DNA of 64,000 nt from contig NZ_JRAA01000002.1 of NCBI RefSeq assembly GCF_000787395.1, positions 828,556 to 892,555 on the forward strand. The letters are read 5' to 3'. A model generated the notes under the pieces. That model had not been told where the DNA came from. It saw only the letters and a program-made list of their open reading frames with translations, and did no database searches. Positions within the stretch are counted from its first letter, which is position 1, and the number at the start of each line of letters is the position of its first letter. This DNA is from Solemya velum gill symbiont. Its GTDB lineage: Bacteria; Pseudomonadota; Gammaproteobacteria; Chromatiales; Chromatiaceae. A program made the position numbers and the translations under genes. Of this stretch, positions 34,565-44,611 are shown piece after piece.

Positions 34565-35742
34565 CGCGCCAGTTCGACCTGCACGAAACTGTCTTTCTCG
34601 AAAGCAGCCAGTGGATCATTCACATCCACGTCAGCAAACAGCTGCGCCTCGACACTCAGCTTGTAATTCTGCCCGATGCGGCGGCTCGCCTCGACCCTGA
34701 AGGTTTTACTCGAATGGTCAAGATCGATAATGGCACCAGCCAGCAGCTCACTGCTCTGGGCATCGTTGAGCGTCAGGCGTGCACCAACGAAAAGATCATT
34801 CTGAAACGGGGCCTGCCCATCAGTGCCACGTGAATCATAGAGGTATTCACCTATCACCCCGAGGTCCAGCGCAGAGTCGTTGATACCGACAAAGGTGTAC
34901 TCAAAACCACCGGTGGCCGCCCAGTAGTCTTCGACACTGGTACTACGATGCACTGCCTCCAGCTTCCACAACCACGCTTCGCCGGTGTACTGCAACTCGA
35001 GACCTGCCTGCTGCAACTGGTAATAGTATGGGGCAAGCAGCTCAAGTGGCTTGTCCGGGTGAGCAATAAAACCAGGCTCACGCGAGGTACCGTCAAACCA
35101 CGACAGCGCATAGTCGACATTGCCGAGATAGCCGTTCCAGCGCAGTGAATAATCGAAATGGCGCTGTTCGTCATCCGACTCATAGGCAGCACTGTCGGTA
35201 TCAACCGGCATCGAGGTACGTAAACGGCCATTGATGCCGGGAAAGGTACGCTCACGAAACCAGGGCATGAGGAAAACATCGATACTCCCGGTATCAAACA
35301 CACGCGTGACCCGAACCATCGGCTGGCCAAGTTTCTCTTCACCGTCTACGCTCTCGACCAGGTCAGTCTGGTTGATGATATCGACCAGGTGCTGCGACTC
35401 GGTAACGCCCCAGAACACCTTGCTGATTCCGGCACGAAATTCCCAGCCATCCATGACGTGGAGATAACTGAGTTCACGGATATCTGCATGGGTACGTTCA
35501 TCATCCATGCTGTCGAGACGCACGAAGGGAATAAAGGTAAAACCATCCTTGCCGTCATTCCACTGGTGACGATATTCCGGCTGGAAGCTGAGTGAAATCC
35601 CTTCGCTCCCCTGCCCTTGCCACTGTGGACTTGAGGTGAAATAACGGCCTTCAACGGCGATATTGCCTGACCAGTCAGCGACAGCAACAGATGAGAGAAG
35701 CGGCAACAGGCCGGCGAGTAGTATTGATTTATATTGAGTCAT
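34555..35742 (-). CDS. Outer-membrane beta-barrel protein
   Basis: 395 residues with a signal peptide ending near VAVA-D (residue 22-23), alternating beta-strand patterns and a C-terminal aromatic residue (VELARYF), the classic outer-membrane insertion signal. It resembles porin-like proteins encoded with MMPL exporters. It is the fourth gene of the envelope operon after the RND exporter, LolA-like and ICMT-like genes, and may form its outer-membrane component. Specific function not known. Confidence 0.78.
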   Translation of the reverse strand: MTQYKSILLAGLLPLLSSVAVADWSGNIAVEGRYFTSSPQWQGQGSEGISLSFQPEYRHQWNDGKDGFTFIPFVRLDSMDDERTHADIRELSYLHVMDGWEFRAGISKVFWGVTESQHLVDIINQTDLVESVDGEEKLGQPMVRVTRVFDTGSIDVFLMPWFRERTFPGINGRLRTSMPVDTDSAAYESDDEQRHFDYSLRWNGYLGNVDYALSWFDGTSREPGFIAHPDKPLELLAPYYYQLQQAGLELQYTGEAWLWKLEAVHRSTSVEDYWAATGGFEYTFVGINDSALDLGVIGEYLYDSRGTDGQAPFQNDLFVGARLTLNDAQSSELLAGAIIDLDHSSKTFRVEASRRIGQNYKLSVEAQLFADVDVNDPLAAFEKDSFVQVELARYF

Positions 35743-35760
35743 ATTTTTTTCAGATGTCGT

Positions 35761-36225
35761 CTAGATCCAACGGCGCACGCGCTCCTTGTACTGCAGATAC
35801 TGGCCGCCAAACTTCTCCTCGAGAATACGTTCCTCGTGTTGAATCTGCTGTGTGTTGAGCAGCCACACAAATATCGGCAGCAGCATCCACGGAAGCAATT
35901 CACCGAGCAGAATCGCCCAGCCAGTCAGGAGAAGAAGCAGGCCGAGGTACATGGGGTTACGCGTAACCCGGTACATGCCGCCAGTAACAAGGGAGGAGGT
36001 TTCATGTAACCGTAACGGATGAAAAGTGGTTTTCGCCCTGAGAAAAAGTCCAAGCGACCAGAGGTCGATACTGATCGCAATTGCCATAACGATATAGCCG
36101 AACCGGTTCCATGGATCAGGAATCAGTTCAACAATCGGAAAGCCATTTGCTACCGCCCACATCGCTGCGGCAAAGAGGAGCGCAAATACGGGTGGAAATA
36201 TTTTTGGCAGCGGCTGTTGCATCAT
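35761..36225 (-). CDS. Isoprenylcysteine carboxyl methyltransferase-like membrane protein
   Basis: 154 residues with about four membrane helices and the ICMT/PEMT signature GMYRVTRNPMYLGLLLLLTG followed by a second conserved segment ending QYLQYKERVRRWI. Bacterial members methylate small molecules or lipids, but the substrate here is unknown. Lies between the LolA-like and barrel genes, 14-18 bases apart, in the same operon. Confidence 0.82.
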   Translation of the reverse strand: MMQQPLPKIFPPVFALLFAAAMWAVANGFPIVELIPDPWNRFGYIVMAIAISIDLWSLGLFLRAKTTFHPLRLHETSSLVTGGMYRVTRNPMYLGLLLLLTGWAILLGELLPWMLLPIFVWLLNTQQIQHEERILEEKFGGQYLQYKERVRRWI

Positions 36226-36239
36226 TCTCTTTCGCAGAT

Positions 36240-37022
36240 TCAGCGCAGGCGAGCCAGCGCGTTCTTGTTGAAATCACCATCACCAAGCCCGGTATTCAAC
36301 TTGTAGTTTGCCCACTTCAGCGTAGTCGACTTCCCGGTCAGGTGATTCTGCATGAACATCTCGTCGGCTCGCCAGAAATTGCCGTAAGTTTTGTAACCCT
36401 TCCATGTCAGCGTCTTCAGCTTTGAGCCCTTGCGGTCATAGTAGTCAATCTTGACCGGTCGGTACTCCCTGGCATCCAACCATGCAACCTGCTTCGAGTA
36501 GCCTGAATGCTTGTAGGCGGGTGTGCGCTCAAGCACATGGCATTTCCAGCCCTTGCCGCACGCCTCTTCCTTCAGGTACTTGTAGCTGTATTTTTCAATC
36601 TCCTGCGACCCCAGGTCCTCGAAAGCGAATTCGCTACCCATAAAAGGACCCGACTTGTTGCGTGAGGAGATACGCTTGACGCGTTTCAGTGCCGGCAGGT
36701 AGAGCCACTGGTCATCGGGCTTGAGACCATGCGAAAAAGTCAGCATGGCAGTTCCCTTGATATCCGCCGGTTCATCAAACAGGGAGAGGCTCTTGTCACC
36801 ATCGCCTTTCTGCTCAAGAGACTTAGTGCGTATCTTGCGTATACTCTCCTCACCCGAGCGGTTACGCAGCGTCATGATCATGTTAGCAGTCTGGTCTTTC
36901 CAGCCAGTGTCACGTGCATCAGCAGCCTGTGCAATACGCAGTCCTTTCTCTTCAGGGGATTCAGCAAGTACCGGCAACGTAAATGTTGCAAGCAGCAGAA
37001 TACCGATCATTTTTTTCATCAC
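36240..37022 (-). CDS. Outer-membrane lipoprotein-sorting (LolA-like) protein
   Basis: 260 residues with a signal peptide (LLLATFTLPVLA). The following beta-rich domain matches the LolA-like outer membrane lipoprotein-sorting family often coupled with RND/MMPL exporters: ADIKGTAMLTFSHGLKPDDQ, WLYLPALKRVKRI and FEDLGSQEIEKYSYKY. LolA folds are lipid carriers, so a role as periplasmic shuttle is inferred. Directly downstream of the exporter. Confidence 0.85.
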   Translation of the reverse strand: MMKKMIGILLLATFTLPVLAESPEEKGLRIAQAADARDTGWKDQTANMIMTLRNRSGEESIRKIRTKSLEQKGDGDKSLSLFDEPADIKGTAMLTFSHGLKPDDQWLYLPALKRVKRISSRNKSGPFMGSEFAFEDLGSQEIEKYSYKYLKEEACGKGWKCHVLERTPAYKHSGYSKQVAWLDAREYRPVKIDYYDRKGSKLKTLTWKGYKTYGNFWRADEMFMQNHLTGKSTTLKWANYKLNTGLGDGDFNKNALARLR

Positions 37023-37047
37023 TCACTCCGGTTGTATCTTCGTCAAT

Positions 37048-39360
37048 TCAATTAGCCTGTTTCGGCTTTTCACTGCCCTGTAACCAGCTGTCAAATCGCA
37101 TCAACAACGGTGGCAGGAAAAAGAAGTCGGCAAACAGCGCCAGTGCAATTACTATTGAGACAAGTAAACCCATAGAGCTGTTCAATTCAAAAGATGAAGT
37201 TGCCAGCACCATGAAGCCTGCGACCAGTGCCACCGAGGTCACCCACAGGGCAACGCCAACAGTTCTGAAGGCATAACGCACAGCGTTGGCTGCATCCAGT
37301 CCCTGTTCGCGACGAGCACGCAGGTACTTGCTGAGAAAATGGATCGCGTCGTCGACTACAATACCCAGCGTCATCGCGGTCACCACCGAAACGCCAAGAC
37401 CGATTTCACCATCGATAACAGCCCAGATACCAAATGCCATACCAGCCGGGGCCAGGTTCGGGACCAGGCTGACAAAGCCATAGCGCCATGATTTGAGCGC
37501 AACCATCAGGATAAGCGAAATCAGTACCAGGGCGACCAGGGTGCCTCCCAGCATACTCTTGATATTGCGTGTGCCGATATGCGAGAACATCACCGTCGGG
37601 CTGGCCCCGAAGGTGAGAATATCCGGCGTATTTTCCGCCATCCAGTCGTACACGAGTTCTTCGAACTCCAGCACCTCGTTGGTCGACATGGTCTCCATGG
37701 TTACAGACAGGCGGGTTGCCTGCTTGTTGATATCGATCTGGTTATTCAGATCCAGCCCATACGGCAGTGACATCTCGTAAAGCAGCAGGTACTGGGCAGC
37801 CAGGTCACGCTGCTGCGGCAACTTGTGCCATGCCTCATCATCACCGTGCATATTCCGGTTAAGACGCTTGAAAACATCTGTAATGGTACTGACATGCATG
37901 ACATTCGGCTGGGCTCTCAGCCAATTGGCAAGATCCTCGACCTGTTGCAAATTCTTCGGATCTGATACACCGCCATCGCTGCCGCTATTCAGTGAATAAT
38001 CGATGAAATAGACACCTGTCAGATTTTCGACCACAAAGTCTGTGTCAGTTCTGAACTGGATACGTTCATCAAAGTATTCAACAAACACATCGTTAGTCTC
38101 GTTCATCGGAACCAGTGCAACCAGTGCCAGTATCAGTGCGCCCATACCGACCAATAGCTGTTTCCTGAATTTGATAATCCAGTCAGCCAGTTTCAACATC
38201 ACGTGACTATCATGCTGTTCATGCTCCTTAACCATGGAAGGCAGTAGTGTCGCCAGAGCAGGCAGAAAGCTGACAGAGAGAAGAAAGGCGATAATCACAC
38301 CAATTGCAGAAGTGTTTCCAAGATCACCAAAAGGCGGTGCATCTGAGAAATTAAGCGTCAGGAATCCAATCGCGGTGGTTGCCGAGGTCAGGAACACCGG
38401 GCTGAAGTTAATGCGCATACTCTCAACCATCGCCTGATTTTTATCATGGCCTTGTCGCAAGCCCTGCATCCAGTTAGTAAGAATATGCACACAGTCAGCT
38501 ACAGCTAGTGTGAGAATAATCGCCGGTGCAGACATCATCGGCCCGGTCAACGGTATCCCCATCCAGCCGGCTAGTCCCATCGCGGAAATGACCGACATGA
38601 TAATCACCAGGGCGGTGACAAGGGTACCGACAACACCACGCAACTGGATAAAAACAGTCACAACAATCAGAAGGAATGCAAGCGGCAACAGGTTGCTCGC
38701 ATCATACTGGGACGCCTCGGCGAAGGCACTGTTCATCATCACCACGCCAGTCAGGTAGACCTGCAAATCCGGGTAGGTTTCCTCCACATATGCTGCAATC
38801 TCACGCACCTTGCCGACCACGTCTGGAACTTCTTCTACCGGATTCAAGCCAGGTAGTTCGACCGTGATATTAATCGCAGTCACATGACCCTGCGGTGAGA
38901 CCAGTCGGCGCTTCAGCAATGGCTCCTTGAGAGCGACGGACTTGATATATTCGACCTCTTCATCACTCAGCCCTGCCGGTTCATCGATCAGGTCAATGAC
39001 GGTCAGGTCATCTTCTTCGGAAAACGAGTGTTGAAAGTTGCTCAGCGAGTCGACACGCAGTGAATAGGGCACCTGCCACGAACGCTCCGTGACATCTATA
39101 ATTGCCTCGTAGACATCACGAGTAAAGACATTGCCTCCCTTGGGTTCGAGCACAATAAGGACATTGTCATTCTTGGTGTAGGTATTCTGGAGTTCCTCGA
39201 AGGCTGTCAGCTGCGGGTTCTCCTTGCTGAAAAAGACCCGGTAATCGCTTGAGAATGCAAGAAAACGCCCGCCGCTCGCCGCCAGGGCTACCAGCAGTAT
39301 GGTCGCAACGATTACCAGCCAGCGATAACGCAATATGCCCGCTGCATATCTTTCATTCAT
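37048..39360 (-). CDS. RND superfamily (MMPL/COG1033) exporter
   Basis: 770 residues with two repeats of one plus five membrane helices and two large periplasmic loops. Internal GXXXD-like features appear in ALVIIMSVISAMGLAGWMGI and the helix-4 stretches ILTLAVADCVHI and TLGIVVDDAIHFLSKYL, with acidic residues in the membrane consistent with proton use. Such hydrophobe exporters carry lipids or sterol-like compounds. First gene of the envelope operon; divergent from argE. Confidence 0.9.
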   Translation of the reverse strand: MNERYAAGILRYRWLVIVATILLVALAASGGRFLAFSSDYRVFFSKENPQLTAFEELQNTYTKNDNVLIVLEPKGGNVFTRDVYEAIIDVTERSWQVPYSLRVDSLSNFQHSFSEEDDLTVIDLIDEPAGLSDEEVEYIKSVALKEPLLKRRLVSPQGHVTAINITVELPGLNPVEEVPDVVGKVREIAAYVEETYPDLQVYLTGVVMMNSAFAEASQYDASNLLPLAFLLIVVTVFIQLRGVVGTLVTALVIIMSVISAMGLAGWMGIPLTGPMMSAPAIILTLAVADCVHILTNWMQGLRQGHDKNQAMVESMRINFSPVFLTSATTAIGFLTLNFSDAPPFGDLGNTSAIGVIIAFLLSVSFLPALATLLPSMVKEHEQHDSHVMLKLADWIIKFRKQLLVGMGALILALVALVPMNETNDVFVEYFDERIQFRTDTDFVVENLTGVYFIDYSLNSGSDGGVSDPKNLQQVEDLANWLRAQPNVMHVSTITDVFKRLNRNMHGDDEAWHKLPQQRDLAAQYLLLYEMSLPYGLDLNNQIDINKQATRLSVTMETMSTNEVLEFEELVYDWMAENTPDILTFGASPTVMFSHIGTRNIKSMLGGTLVALVLISLILMVALKSWRYGFVSLVPNLAPAGMAFGIWAVIDGEIGLGVSVVTAMTLGIVVDDAIHFLSKYLRARREQGLDAANAVRYAFRTVGVALWVTSVALVAGFMVLATSSFELNSSMGLLVSIVIALALFADFFFLPPLLMRFDSWLQGSEKPKQAN

Positions 39361-39509
39361 CCATTTGCCCTCGTTTAAAACACTGCATTAAGGAGAAATA
39401 CGGCATGCTCCCTGCCATATTGAGTGCAAATAATAACAAACATCCTTGCAGAAATACCCTCATTTATTCCTCGAATCATAGTGCTCTGGTTCCATGCTAT
39501 GCTCCGGTC

Positions 39510-40655
39510 ATGAAAACGCCGACACTCATCCAGAGCCTGACACAGCTTGTTGCCGCACCTTCAGTGAGCAGTACCAGTCCGGGCTGGGACCAGGACAACC
39601 GCAAGGTAATCGAACTGCTTGATCAGTGGTTCAGCAGCCTCGGTTTCACGACACTTATCCAGCCAATTCCCGGCTGCCCGGACAAGTTCAATTTAATCGC
39701 CAGCGCTGGCTCTGGTGAACAGGGATTAGTACTGGCAGGCCACACGGACACTGTCCCCTACGACGAGGGACGCTGGCAGGTCGATCCATTCAAACTCTCG
39801 GAGCGTGACAACAGGCTCTACGGACTCGGCAGCTGCGACATGAAGGGCTTTTTCAGTCTTGTACTTGAGGCAGTGCGTGACCTGGACCTGAAACAGCTGA
39901 AACAGCCATTGACCATCATAGCCACTGCTGATGAAGAGACCACCATGTGCGGTGCCAAGGCACTAGGAAACCTTGGACAACACCTCGGGCGCCACGTAGT
40001 GATCGGCGAACCAACCAGTAACCGTCCAATCCGCATGCACAAAGGCATGATGATGCGCGCATTGCGTATCCGGGGTTCATCCGGCCACTCAAGTGATCCT
40101 TCTCTTGGTAACAGTGCACTGGATGCGATGCAGGCCGCAATGCAGGAACTGCTCGAATGGCGCAAGCAACTACAAGAGAACTACCGCAACCCCCTGTTTG
40201 CTGTCGAAGTGCCAACTCTCAACCTGGGGCATATTCACGGCGGAGACAGCCCTAATCGCATTTGTGCAGAGTGTGAACTCCATTTCGACCTGCGTCCGCT
40301 TCCCGGTATGAACCTCGATCAATTACATGGTGAAATCGAGCAACTCATCGAAAAACGGCTTGGAGATCGAGGTCTGCAGATCACGCTGGAAAAGACATTC
40401 GATGGAATCCCACCGATGGAAACAGCTGCTGAAGCGGCGATAGTGAAAGCTGCCGAGAGCCTGACAGGGCACCAGGCAGAAACAGTTGCCTTCGGCACCG
40501 AGGCACCTTATTTCAACGCCATGGGTATGGAGACTGTCGTTATGGGGCCAGGCGATATCGCGCAGGCACATCAGCCAAATGAGTTTGTCGCCATTGATCA
40601 GTTACAGCCGGGTGTTGATATTCTCAAGTCCCTGATCAAAAAGTTTTGCCTTTAA
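39510..40655 (+). CDS. argE: Acetylornithine deacetylase
   Basis: M20 metallopeptidase-fold enzyme that releases ornithine from N-acetylornithine. The ATG at 39510 (MKTPTLIQSLTQLVAAPSVS) gives 381 residues, the usual length; the open frame upstream overlaps the exporter gene and is not coding. Zinc and catalytic motifs: LAGHTDTVPYDEG, YGLGSCDMKGF, ATADEETTMCGAKAL and the dimerisation-domain histidine region RGSSGHSSDPSLG. It forms the arginine pathway with argA five kb downstream. Confidence 0.95.
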   Translation: MKTPTLIQSLTQLVAAPSVSSTSPGWDQDNRKVIELLDQWFSSLGFTTLIQPIPGCPDKFNLIASAGSGEQGLVLAGHTDTVPYDEGRWQVDPFKLSERDNRLYGLGSCDMKGFFSLVLEAVRDLDLKQLKQPLTIIATADEETTMCGAKALGNLGQHLGRHVVIGEPTSNRPIRMHKGMMMRALRIRGSSGHSSDPSLGNSALDAMQAAMQELLEWRKQLQENYRNPLFAVEVPTLNLGHIHGGDSPNRICAECELHFDLRPLPGMNLDQLHGEIEQLIEKRLGDRGLQITLEKTFDGIPPMETAAEAAIVKAAESLTGHQAETVAFGTEAPYFNAMGMETVVMGPGDIAQAHQPNEFVAIDQLQPGVDILKSLIKKFCL

Positions 40656-40668
40656 ACAGAAATTGATC

Positions 40669-40683
40669 GCCCCGGGACGGGGC
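40669..40683. repeat. REP-like palindrome after argE
   Basis: GCCCC-GGGAC-GGGGC followed by TCCTACA resembles the small palindromic REP elements of gammaproteobacteria. With only one copy of this exact form in the window, family membership is unproven; it may simply end the argE transcript. Confidence 0.4.
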
Positions 40684-40725
40684 TCCTACATACACACCTT
40701 GCTCTGCAGGAAGCAGCAATGCCGA

Positions 40726-42732
40726 TTACTTCCAGACCCGTTTATAACGCAGCTTGAAGAGCTCGTGCTTTAAGTTTTTCAACGCCTGTTCCCTCTCCTG
40801 CTCAGGTACGGATTCGTACTCCAGCCTGGTGAACAGCCCGGTAACCAGCTGCAATGAAGGCCCCCATGCAGGCGCATCTTGCGCAACGCGGTGTGCAAAT
40901 TCATCCGGTGTCTCATTCGGCTGGCGCTCATATCCCTGTTTCTCCAGCATGCGACAAATCTTCAGATAGAGTCGCTGGTGTGGCTCCAGGTGACGTCCGT
41001 GCAACCAGGCCCGGTAGAGAAATGGCAAGGAGGCAAGCAGGGTCACAAGCAGCAGAAGCACGGCAATCCGCCAGGCTGTGATATCTCCCAGCAAACGTTT
41101 CATAACATCAATCTGCAACTGGCCGCGGTAATTGAGTACCCATTTTGTCCATTGGTAATTGAGCATCTCGTATCGCAAGCGCAGCTGATTGATCCAGGGG
41201 ATATCACGGTAGCGGTATGGCGACAGGAAATCATCAGGCAGAAACTCTTCCGCTACTGCCTCCATCGCTCGCTGCAGGCCTGATTCGATGCGCAGGGGTG
41301 ATACCGCCCCGGTTGGATCGACGCGCACCCAGCCCTGATCTTCCAGCCACACCTCAGCCCAGGCATGAGCGTCGTACTGTCGCACGGAGACGACCCCGGT
41401 CAAGGGGTTCACATCACCGCCCTGGTAACCTGCCACCACCCGTGCCGGAATTCCAGCCGAACGAACTGCAAAAACAAAACTGCTGGCATAGTGCTCACAA
41501 AAACCGCGCCGCGTATCAAAAATAAACTCGTCCACCGAGTCTCTTCCTAACAGGGGCGGTTCAAGGGTGTAGAAAAAGGCTTCTCGGCTAAAATAGTCCA
41601 ACATTTGCTGCACAAAGATCACCTCGTTGCCAGCCTGATCGAGTAACCGTTGCGCCCACTCCCTGGTTCGTGGATTGCCACTAGCCGGCAATTCGGTATA
41701 AAGCGCCCGTTGTTGAATGTCCATAAAGGATTGCAGGCGTTCGTCAGGATCTGAAAGAACATCGAGCTGCATTCTCGAACCAATTTGCTGAATACTAACC
41801 AGGCGAGAATCCGATGCCATCTTTACTTTCGGATTGTCTGTAAATGCCAGTGGCAGGGAGAAAATCCAGTACTGGTTATTTGGTTCGATGATCAGCTTGT
41901 AGTTGATCGGCTGACTGAAACGCTGCCTCACAGATTGCGACTCACGCGGGGTAAGAAAACGCATATTTTCCGGCCCCCGGTGCCAGGTGCGTCCATCGAA
42001 ATCGGACAGGGTTAGGCCGCGCCAGTAGAGTTGTCGACTGGATGGAATACCCGATTCAAACTCGGCACGAAATACCAGCTGGTCACTACGTCCGAGCGCC
42101 GAGATATCACCTGGCGACATGGTGTCACTCATGCCGGTTCTGGCCTGATGTGACGGCGCAGGAACTGACCACAGGGGTTCAAAGCGGGGCAGAACAAGGA
42201 ACAGAACCACTGTGAGTGGAATCGCCTGCAACAGAATCACTGTCGCCTTGTAGAGGCCACTCAGACTGAATTCACTCACATTGGGCTGATGCAGAGCCAC
42301 CAGTGCTGCTGTAATCACCAGGACACAAAGCAACATGTACAGCGAGAAAGTGATCTGCTGGGAAAAGAGGAATGCACTCGCCGCGACAAGATAGGCAAGG
42401 AACAGTACAAGGTAGACATCACGCCTGCTGCTGCACTCAAGCAACTTCAGGGAAAATCCGCAAAACAGCAGAGCCACCATCGGCTCGAGTCCTGTTATCC
42501 CGCCAAACTGTTGATAAATACCGGCCACGCTGAGTAGTACCAGCAACAGTTTGATCCAGATGGACGGCAGCCCCCAATCCCCGCGGAGAATCATAATGCG
42601 CCAGCCGGCAACAACCAGGCAGACCAGCAGGGCCCACCAGGGCAGGTGATCATAATGCGCCGGCACCAGCAGCAACAGGCTCAACAGAATCCACGTCAGC
42701 GCGTTACGGGGAATATGCCACGGAGTAATCAT
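40726..42732 (-). CDS. TgpA-type transglutaminase-like membrane protein (DUF3488)
   Basis: 668 residues with about six N-terminal membrane helices (DUF3488), a periplasmic transglutaminase domain, another helix and a C-terminal DUF4129 cytoplasmic tail. The triad is visible: cysteine in DTRRGFCEHYASSFVFA, histidine in RQYDAHAWAEVWL and aspartate in WVRVDPTGAV. P. aeruginosa TgpA belongs to this family. It overlaps the DUF58 gene and forms a MoxR-DUF58-TgpA operon; the natural substrate is unknown. Confidence 0.9.
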   Translation of the reverse strand: MITPWHIPRNALTWILLSLLLLVPAHYDHLPWWALLVCLVVAGWRIMILRGDWGLPSIWIKLLLVLLSVAGIYQQFGGITGLEPMVALLFCGFSLKLLECSSRRDVYLVLFLAYLVAASAFLFSQQITFSLYMLLCVLVITAALVALHQPNVSEFSLSGLYKATVILLQAIPLTVVLFLVLPRFEPLWSVPAPSHQARTGMSDTMSPGDISALGRSDQLVFRAEFESGIPSSRQLYWRGLTLSDFDGRTWHRGPENMRFLTPRESQSVRQRFSQPINYKLIIEPNNQYWIFSLPLAFTDNPKVKMASDSRLVSIQQIGSRMQLDVLSDPDERLQSFMDIQQRALYTELPASGNPRTREWAQRLLDQAGNEVIFVQQMLDYFSREAFFYTLEPPLLGRDSVDEFIFDTRRGFCEHYASSFVFAVRSAGIPARVVAGYQGGDVNPLTGVVSVRQYDAHAWAEVWLEDQGWVRVDPTGAVSPLRIESGLQRAMEAVAEEFLPDDFLSPYRYRDIPWINQLRLRYEMLNYQWTKWVLNYRGQLQIDVMKRLLGDITAWRIAVLLLLVTLLASLPFLYRAWLHGRHLEPHQRLYLKICRMLEKQGYERQPNETPDEFAHRVAQDAPAWGPSLQLVTGLFTRLEYESVPEQEREQALKNLKHELFKLRYKRVWK

Positions 42733-43697
42733 TAGCCTGCCCCGCCCTGAAACAGCGCCAAAGCACTCAACACCTGTTCACGATGCCGGTCACCCTTGCC
42801 CGGCTCTATCTCGATACCCGGCAGGCGCAAACCATACTCCTCTCTGTTCGCTTCCACTCTCAACACCTCGAAACAGAGAGCTGAGAGGCGCGCCTCGACA
42901 CCGCCTGTAAATGCCTCGTAGTCGAGCCACAACTGGTGATCACGATAGGCAGCAAACTGCCGCGTTTGCAGATCATGCCCCCTTGCGTAGTGCTTCCAGG
43001 CAACCTGTTTCAGAGAGTCGCCTGGCTGGTATTCACGCAGGCCATAGTAGTCATCTCCGGCAAGATTCACCATGACCTCTCCGGAATCAGTCTCACCACT
43101 GTCACCGGAATGAAATTCACTCTCGAGCGGCTGTGGATAAACCAGCGTCTCAAGCGCCAGGTCGATCCAGCTCCAGCAACGCACAAGGCCGAGTGGATAA
43201 TGCGTTTCAATCAACAGGCGGCCAGGCCTCAGAACACCACGCCGGTGAGCAGGCAGTGACAACTCGACAATGACCTCTTTCTCTTCAAGCAAACTGGTAT
43301 ATGCAGAGTCACCATCCGGCCAGGTGAGAGTAATTGCATGACGGGCGCCCCGCTCCGGACGGCTGATTCTTATTTCAAAAACTGCCGATTCACCGGCAAA
43401 TACCGGTATGGCCCGAAGACTGCTGACAGTCAGCCCGGAGAGGTTCCCCCAGGTATGCAGGATAGTAATAACCAGCAGGCTGGAGAGCAGAAATGCCAAT
43501 CCGAATACCATGTTGTTCTGGTAGTTGATTGCCACAAGCAGGATCACCACCACGAACAACAGAAAACCAAAACCGGCTCTTGATGGAAAGACAAACAGGC
43601 GATGTCGATCAAGAGTGATGGATCGCGCTGCTGGCAGTCGCTTTTTCAGCCAGCGACCGAATTGCGCACGAAACCATTGGCGAGCATTTTGCATCAT
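42732..43697 (-). CDS. DUF58 domain protein
   Basis: 321 residues with two membrane helices near residues 35-80 and a DUF58 (von Willebrand-like) domain, recognised from the DYYGLREYQPGDSLKQVAWKHYARG motif. It is a standard partner of MoxR ATPases. The stop overlaps the start of the transglutaminase gene, so they are translationally coupled. Confidence 0.9.
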   Translation of the reverse strand: MMQNARQWFRAQFGRWLKKRLPAARSITLDRHRLFVFPSRAGFGFLLFVVVILLVAINYQNNMVFGLAFLLSSLLVITILHTWGNLSGLTVSSLRAIPVFAGESAVFEIRISRPERGARHAITLTWPDGDSAYTSLLEEKEVIVELSLPAHRRGVLRPGRLLIETHYPLGLVRCWSWIDLALETLVYPQPLESEFHSGDSGETDSGEVMVNLAGDDYYGLREYQPGDSLKQVAWKHYARGHDLQTRQFAAYRDHQLWLDYEAFTGGVEARLSALCFEVLRVEANREEYGLRLPGIEIEPGKGDRHREQVLSALALFQGGAG

Positions 43698-43699
43698 GA

Positions 43700-44611
43700 T
43701 CAGACGATCACATCGACACTGTCCAGTAACTTGCGTGCCACTCCACCACCATGTTTCTCGATGGATGTCGCAAGACGATGTTCCGCGACAGGAATCAGGA
43801 CAGCCTGTACATCTTCCGGAAGTACATGATCACGTCCTTCCATCAGGGCCCAGGTTTTGGCCGACCGCAACAGTGCCAGCGCACCTCGTGGCGAGAGCCC
43901 CCAGGCATAATCACCGGACGTGCGGCTCTGCTCAACCAGGCGCTGCACATAATCGACAAGGCTCGTGGAGACATGGATAGTCTCTACAAGCTGCTGCATG
44001 GCTTCCAGTTCAGACACGGTGATAACTGTTTGTAAATTAGCCAACAGCTGATGACTATTCTCTCCAAGCAGAAGTTTTCTCTCAGCTTCACGATCCGGGT
44101 ACCCCAATGTCAGACGCATCAGGAAACGATCCAGCTGGGATTCCGGCAGCGGATAGGTTCCTGACTGGGTAGTCGGGTTTTGCGTTGCGATAACGAAGAA
44201 TGGCGACGGCAGCTCACGTGTCTGGCCCTCCACGGTCACCTGTCTCTCTTCCATCGCCTCAAGCAGGGCACTCTGTGTTTTTGGTGTAGTGCGGTTGATC
44301 TCGTCGGCCAGCAGTACCTGGGTAAATACGGGCCCCGGGACAAATTCGAACTGCGCACTGTTTTTATTGAATACGGAAACACCGAGAATATCCGCGGGTA
44401 ACAGGTCACTGGTGAACTGGATGCGTGTGTAGTCAAGACCGAGCACCTTTGCGAGTGCATGAGACAACATGGTCTTTCCCATGCCGGGCAAATCTTCAAT
44501 CAGCAAGTGGCCACCTGCAAGCAGGCAACACAGGGCCAGGCGGACTTGCCGCTCCTTACCCAAAATAACACTTCCGATCTCAGTTACCGCCTGCTCAAGC
44601 TTTTTTTGCAT
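43700..44611 (-). CDS. MoxR family AAA+ ATPase
   Basis: About 303 residues from ATG 44611 (MQKKLEQAVTEIG); a GTG at 44674 would add 21 residues. Walker A EDLPGMGKTML, Walker B QVLLADEINRTTPKTQSALL, sensor FVIATQNPTTQSGTYPLPESQ. Thought to act as a chaperone that activates proteins with vWA-type domains, here the DUF58 partner. Divergent from argA. Confidence 0.93.
   Translation of the reverse strand: MQKKLEQAVTEIGSVILGKERQVRLALCCLLAGGHLLIEDLPGMGKTMLSHALAKVLGLDYTRIQFTSDLLPADILGVSVFNKNSAQFEFVPGPVFTQVLLADEINRTTPKTQSALLEAMEERQVTVEGQTRELPSPFFVIATQNPTTQSGTYPLPESQLDRFLMRLTLGYPDREAERKLLLGENSHQLLANLQTVITVSELEAMQQLVETIHVSTSLVDYVQRLVEQSRTSGDYAWGLSPRGALALLRSAKTWALMEGRDHVLPEDVQAVLIPVAEHRLATSIEKHGGGVARKLLDSVDVIV

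Noticed and set aside
39249..39509. 87-residue N-terminal extension of argE
   Set aside because: It lies over the start of the divergent RND exporter, has no family similarity, and ArgE normally has about 381 residues.
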